In this document: positions 13,563-15,793 of the stretch, one piece after another
Layout: every line of letters starts with the position of its first letter
Numbering within the stretch: the stretch's first letter is position 1
DNA from: Deltaproteobacteria bacterium
GTDB lineage: Bacteria; Bdellovibrionota; UBA1018; UBA923
Length of the DNA: 15,793 bases
Direction: 5' to 3'
Assembly: GCA_016194795.1 (NCBI GenBank)
Contig: JACQAX010000216.1
Location: 1 to 15,793 of the forward strand
Translations under genes and position numbers: made by a program
The notes under the pieces: model-generated
Databases searched by the model: none
The model's input: the letters and a program-made list of their open reading frames with translations, nothing else
Told to the model about the DNA's origin: nothing

Positions 13563-14099
13563 CTAGTCATGCGCCGGAAGCACCCAGGTCGCGTCTCCGA
13601 GCGCGCCGAGGCGCGAATGGATGCTGTCGTACTGCGCCGACGCGTCGGCGCCCGGAAAGTCGGTTCGGCCGCTGCCGCCGATGAAGAGCGTGTCGCCCGT
13701 GAACGCGGCCCGGCCCCAGGCGCCTTCGAGCACCAGGCTGACGCTGTCGGGCGTGTGGCCCGGAGTCGCGAGCGCCCGCAGCGCGAGCTCGCCGCCGATC
13801 TCGAGCTCCTGGCCGTCGACGAGGCGGATGTCGGCCCGCGCCGACTGGGTCGACGAGCCCATCGCGATCCGCGCGCCGAAATTCTCGGCGACGAGATGCG
13901 AGCCCGAATAATGGTCGGCATGGGTATGCGTGTCGATGACGAGCGTCGCCTTGAGCTTCTGCTCCGCGAGATAAGCCTCGTACGTCTCTTGATGATCCGC
14001 GCGCGGGTCGATCAGGCAGGCCGTGCCGCTCGCGCGATCGCCGAGGATGAAGGAGTTGCAGCCGCCTTCGGCGCGAATCTGTCGGAAAACGAGGTTCAT
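13563..14099 (-). CDS. Metallo-beta-lactamase-fold persulfide dioxygenase-like (ETHE1 type), short at the C-terminus
   Basis: The protein has 178 residues from ATG 14099; a TTG at 14141 would add 14 residues that do not look like the family, whose members start close to this ATG. ETHE1-like motifs are THTHADH (57-63), His115 in ATPGHTPDS, Asp136 in FTGDTLFIGG, then GRTDFPG, and His177 in PAHD. His58, His115 and Asp136 match the mono-iron ligands of ETHE1, which oxidises glutathione persulfide to sulfite with O2. The chain stops at TAG straight after PAHD, where relatives continue with Tyr and about 50-70 more residues. With the rhodanese gene 5 nt downstream it forms a likely sulfide/persulfide-handling pair. 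Loss of the tail could mean a trimmed enzyme or a damaged one. Confidence 0.82.
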   Translation of the reverse strand: MNLVFRQIRAEGGCNSFILGDRASGTACLIDPRADHQETYEAYLAEQKLKATLVIDTHTHADHYSGSHLVAENFGARIAMGSSTQSARADIRLVDGQELEIGGELALRALATPGHTPDSVSLVLEGAWGRAAFTGDTLFIGGSGRTDFPGADASAQYDSIHSRLGALGDATWVLPAHD

Positions 14100-14103
14100 C
14101 TGC

Positions 14104-14115
14104 GTCAAGCTTGAC
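14104..14115. promoter_or_regulatory. 12-bp palindrome with outward TTGAC boxes between divergent genes
   Basis: GTCAAGCTTGAC is a perfect palindrome, and each strand reads TTGAC as in a -35 box. It lies 4 bp upstream of the MBL-fold start and 46 bp upstream of the PHP lipoprotein start. The rightward copy could be a -35 for the PHP gene, though no convincing -10 stands at 17 bp. It could equally be an operator shared by the two genes. Confidence 0.3.
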
Positions 14116-14161
14116 CACAATTCGCTTTTTAAGCCAAACAAAAATGACTACGATTGGAGTC

Positions 14162-15049
14162 ATGAAACACCGTAAAACCACGATCGCGCTCGGTCTCGCG
14201 TCGGTGCTCGCCGTCTCGTGCTCGAGCGCCGAACGCTCGCCCGCCACGCCCGCGGCGCACTTCACCGAAACGGTCAACGCGCAGCAGTTCTACCGGGGCA
14301 ACGTCCACACCCACACCACGCGCAGCGACGGCAACATGGATCCGGTCGGCGTGATCGGGTGGTACAAGAGCCACGGCTACGACTTCCTCGCCGTCACGCC
14401 GATGGGCGCCGTCGAGATGGCCAACAAGCAGATCGCCGAAGCGCACGCCGACGGCGGGGTGGCCCTCCTCAACCACCCCAACTTCTACTGGGCGCTGCCC
14501 CAGGACGATCTGCTCAAGATCGACGGCTTCGAGATCCTCGAGATCGCCAGCGGCCACCATCTCGTCAACGAGGCCGGCAACTCGACGCATCCGTCCGAGG
14601 AAGAGCTGTGGGACACCTATCTCTCGCAGAAGCACCGCGTGTACGGCGCCGGCGTCGACGACACGCACGAGTACCACGTGTTCAACGACAAGGTCGAGAC
14701 GAACCCCGGCCGCGTCTGGATCCAGGTCTGGGCGCCGAAGCTCGAGGAGCACGTGCTCTGCGAAGCGCTTCGCACCGGCCACTTCTACACCGCCCGCAAC
14801 TCGAAGATCAGCGCGCTCGTCGTGACGCCGTCGCGAATGGAGCTGGCCGTCGACGACTGGCAGCCCTCGACCGATCACGTCGACTTCATCGGGGCGGGCG
14901 GACAGCTGCTCGAGCGCGTCTTCACCAACCCCGCGCGCTACACTCTGCGCGGCGGCGAGGGCTACGTCCGCGCCCATGTTTTCCAGGAGCGCAAGGACGG
15001 CCGCAAGCACGAAGCCCTGACCCAGGCCTACTTCATCAAGAATGACTGA
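14162..15049 (+). CDS. PHP-domain lipoprotein, apparently lacking the central TDH part
   Basis: The protein has 295 residues. ATG 14162, preceded by GGAG, starts a lipoprotein signal ending AVSC (Cys20); longer in-frame starts lack signal character. PHP (polymerase/histidinol phosphatase) metal motifs visible are VHTH (His49, His51) with SDG at 55-57, NHP with His105, and DDTH (Asp166-His169). In relatives the strand DFLAVT is followed by DH and a stretch of several dozen residues before the GGVALLNHP block. Here Thr79 is followed directly by PMGAVEMANKQ, so the TDH ligands and what follows seem missing without a frame change. Such proteins are phosphoesterase-like and sit at the membrane face in the periplasm. 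The next gene starts 8 nt before its stop, so the pair is coupled. Activity is uncertain given the gap. Confidence 0.82.
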   Translation: MKHRKTTIALGLASVLAVSCSSAERSPATPAAHFTETVNAQQFYRGNVHTHTTRSDGNMDPVGVIGWYKSHGYDFLAVTPMGAVEMANKQIAEAHADGGVALLNHPNFYWALPQDDLLKIDGFEILEIASGHHLVNEAGNSTHPSEEELWDTYLSQKHRVYGAGVDDTHEYHVFNDKVETNPGRVWIQVWAPKLEEHVLCEALRTGHFYTARNSKISALVVTPSRMELAVDDWQPSTDHVDFIGAGGQLLERVFTNPARYTLRGGEGYVRAHVFQERKDGRKHEALTQAYFIKND

Positions 15050-15793
15050 GAAGACTCCGCGTCGCCCGCCTTGGCTTGCCCCGCTGCTCGCCGGCGCGAT
15101 CGCGCGCCTCTCGCTGCCGTGGTACGGGCACGGCTTTCGGTACATGGACGAGCACTGGCAGACGATCGAGCCGGCCAACGGCCTGATCCACGGCGCGTGG
15201 TCCGTCACGACCGAGTGGCGCCTGGGGCTGCGCTCGTGGATCTATCCCGGCGCCGTGTCGCTGCTGATCCGCGCGGCCGAAGCGCTCGGCCTGCGCGACC
15301 CGATCTGGATCGTCTCTTTCGTGCGCACCCTGCACGGCGCGCTCGCCTGCGCCGCGATCCCGCTCACCTATCTTGCCGTCGACCGCCTGACCGGCGGCCC
15401 CTCGCTCCCGAGGGGCAGAACGGCGGCGCTCCTCTCGGCCTGGATGGTCGCGCTCTGGCCGTTCTCGATCTATTGCGGCTACCACACGCAAGGCGACATG
15501 ACCGGCGCGCTCTTCGTGCTCGCGGGAGTCGCCGCCCCGGCTCTCTTCGAGAACGAGGGCACGGGCCTGCTCGCGGCGGGCCTCGCCTTCGGCGCCGCGC
15601 TCGCGATCAAGATCGACCTCGCCGTCGCGGGGCTCGGCTACGGCATCTGGCTGCTCGTCGAGACCCGCGAGCCCCGACGGGCGCTGGCGCGCGCCGCCTG
15701 GCTCGTCGCCGGCGTCGCGCCGCGCGGGTTCGTCGGGGGTCTCGTCGACCGCCTGACCTGGCACCAATGGTTTCACAGCATCATCGGCCATGC
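15042..15793 (+). CDS. GT22-like (ALG9/PIG-B type) membrane mannosyltransferase, 3' end outside window
   Basis: The frame is open from ATG 15042 to the window edge, 250 residues. After a short basic start and a hydrophobic segment come Asp36-Glu37 in MDEHWQ, then Glu43, then TTEWRLGLRSWIYPG. This reproduces the GT22 signature (DExxQ...E...TWEW...RS..yP), in which the acidic pair lies in the first outer loop and is catalytic in GT-C enzymes. Several hydrophobic helices follow (about 98-115, 127-150, 155-170, 178-210), then VDRLTWHQWFHS, which resembles the D-R-x-x-Y-G-x-W segment of ALG9 relatives. Such enzymes move mannose from a polyprenyl-phosphate carrier to a lipid-bound glycan on the outer face of the inner membrane. 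The gene overlaps the PHP lipoprotein gene by 8 nt. Acceptor and sugar are unknown. Confidence 0.8.
   Translation, partial: MTEKTPRRPPWLAPLLAGAIARLSLPWYGHGFRYMDEHWQTIEPANGLIHGAWSVTTEWRLGLRSWIYPGAVSLLIRAAEALGLRDPIWIVSFVRTLHGALACAAIPLTYLAVDRLTGGPSLPRGRTAALLSAWMVALWPFSIYCGYHTQGDMTGALFVLAGVAAPALFENEGTGLLAAGLAFGAALAIKIDLAVAGLGYGIWLLVETREPRRALARAAWLVAGVAPRGFVGGLVDRLTWHQWFHSIIGH

Noticed and set aside
14100..14141. TTG start at 14141 for the MBL-fold gene.
   Set aside because: ETHE1-type proteins begin close to the MNLVFRQ-like segment; the extra residues match nothing and would cover the palindrome at 14104-14115.
15036..15791. Minus-strand open frame opposite the GT22-like gene.
   Set aside because: Asp/Arg/Glu/Gln-rich antisense shadow; the plus strand has membrane helices and the GT22 motif.
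1..15793. tRNA, rRNA, CRISPR arrays, IS elements, attachment sites.
   Set aside because: I looked on both strands and saw no cloverleaf with a CCA-type end, no regularly spaced repeats, no transposase or integrase motif and no tRNA-anchored direct repeat. A small structured RNA could still escape reading by eye.

Overview
The window is about 15.8 kb of high-GC DNA with short intergenic gaps. It comes from a Gram-negative bacterium: it encodes an OprB-type outer-membrane porin, several Sec signal peptides and four lipobox lipoproteins (three clear, one atypical). Gene order and style suit a delta-proteobacterial or Bdellovibrionota-like genome, but no phylogenetic marker is present, so the lineage is an inference. 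I see no tRNA, rRNA, CRISPR array, transposase, integrase or phage gene. No gap between genes exceeds about 150 bp.

Left part (1-5399, all minus strand). A 2TM RCK potassium channel, a stand-alone cyclic-nucleotide-binding (CNB) protein, a class II (fuculose-phosphate type) aldolase and an OprB porin follow one another with a 32-nt overlap, a 1-nt gap and a 30-nt gap. They look like one operon. After a 140-bp gap with an 18-bp perfect palindrome come a surface lipoprotein (two Ig-like domains plus a beta-prism/lectin-like C-terminus) and, 12 nt on, a secreted helical-repeat protein cut by the window edge.

Middle part (5478-9817, alternating strands). The genes are: a small periplasmic protein; a secreted alpha/alpha-toroid-like protein broken by a one-base frameshift; a secreted protein carrying the Thr/Cys/His signature spacing of the CheD glutamine-deamidase family; a CsgG/LpoB-like lipoprotein; and a divergent Lgt paralogue with a Cys-rich signature. 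A strong bidirectional terminator ends the Lgt-like gene and overlaps the stop codon of the next gene.

Right part (9839-15793). A 904-residue, Cys-rich, signal-peptide-bearing protein of unknown function lies divergently from a second small secreted unknown. A metallo-beta-lactamase-fold protein (persulfide-dioxygenase type, ending right after its last metal motif) is coupled to a single-domain rhodanese, which suggests persulfide/sulfide chemistry. A PHP-domain lipoprotein that seems to lack the central part of its domain overlaps by 8 nt a GT22-like (ALG9/PIG-B type) membrane mannosyltransferase, which runs off the end.

The best candidates for something undescribed are the exported CheD-like deamidase, the large Cys-rich secreted protein with its divergent partner, and the operon pairing a separate CNB protein with an RCK channel.
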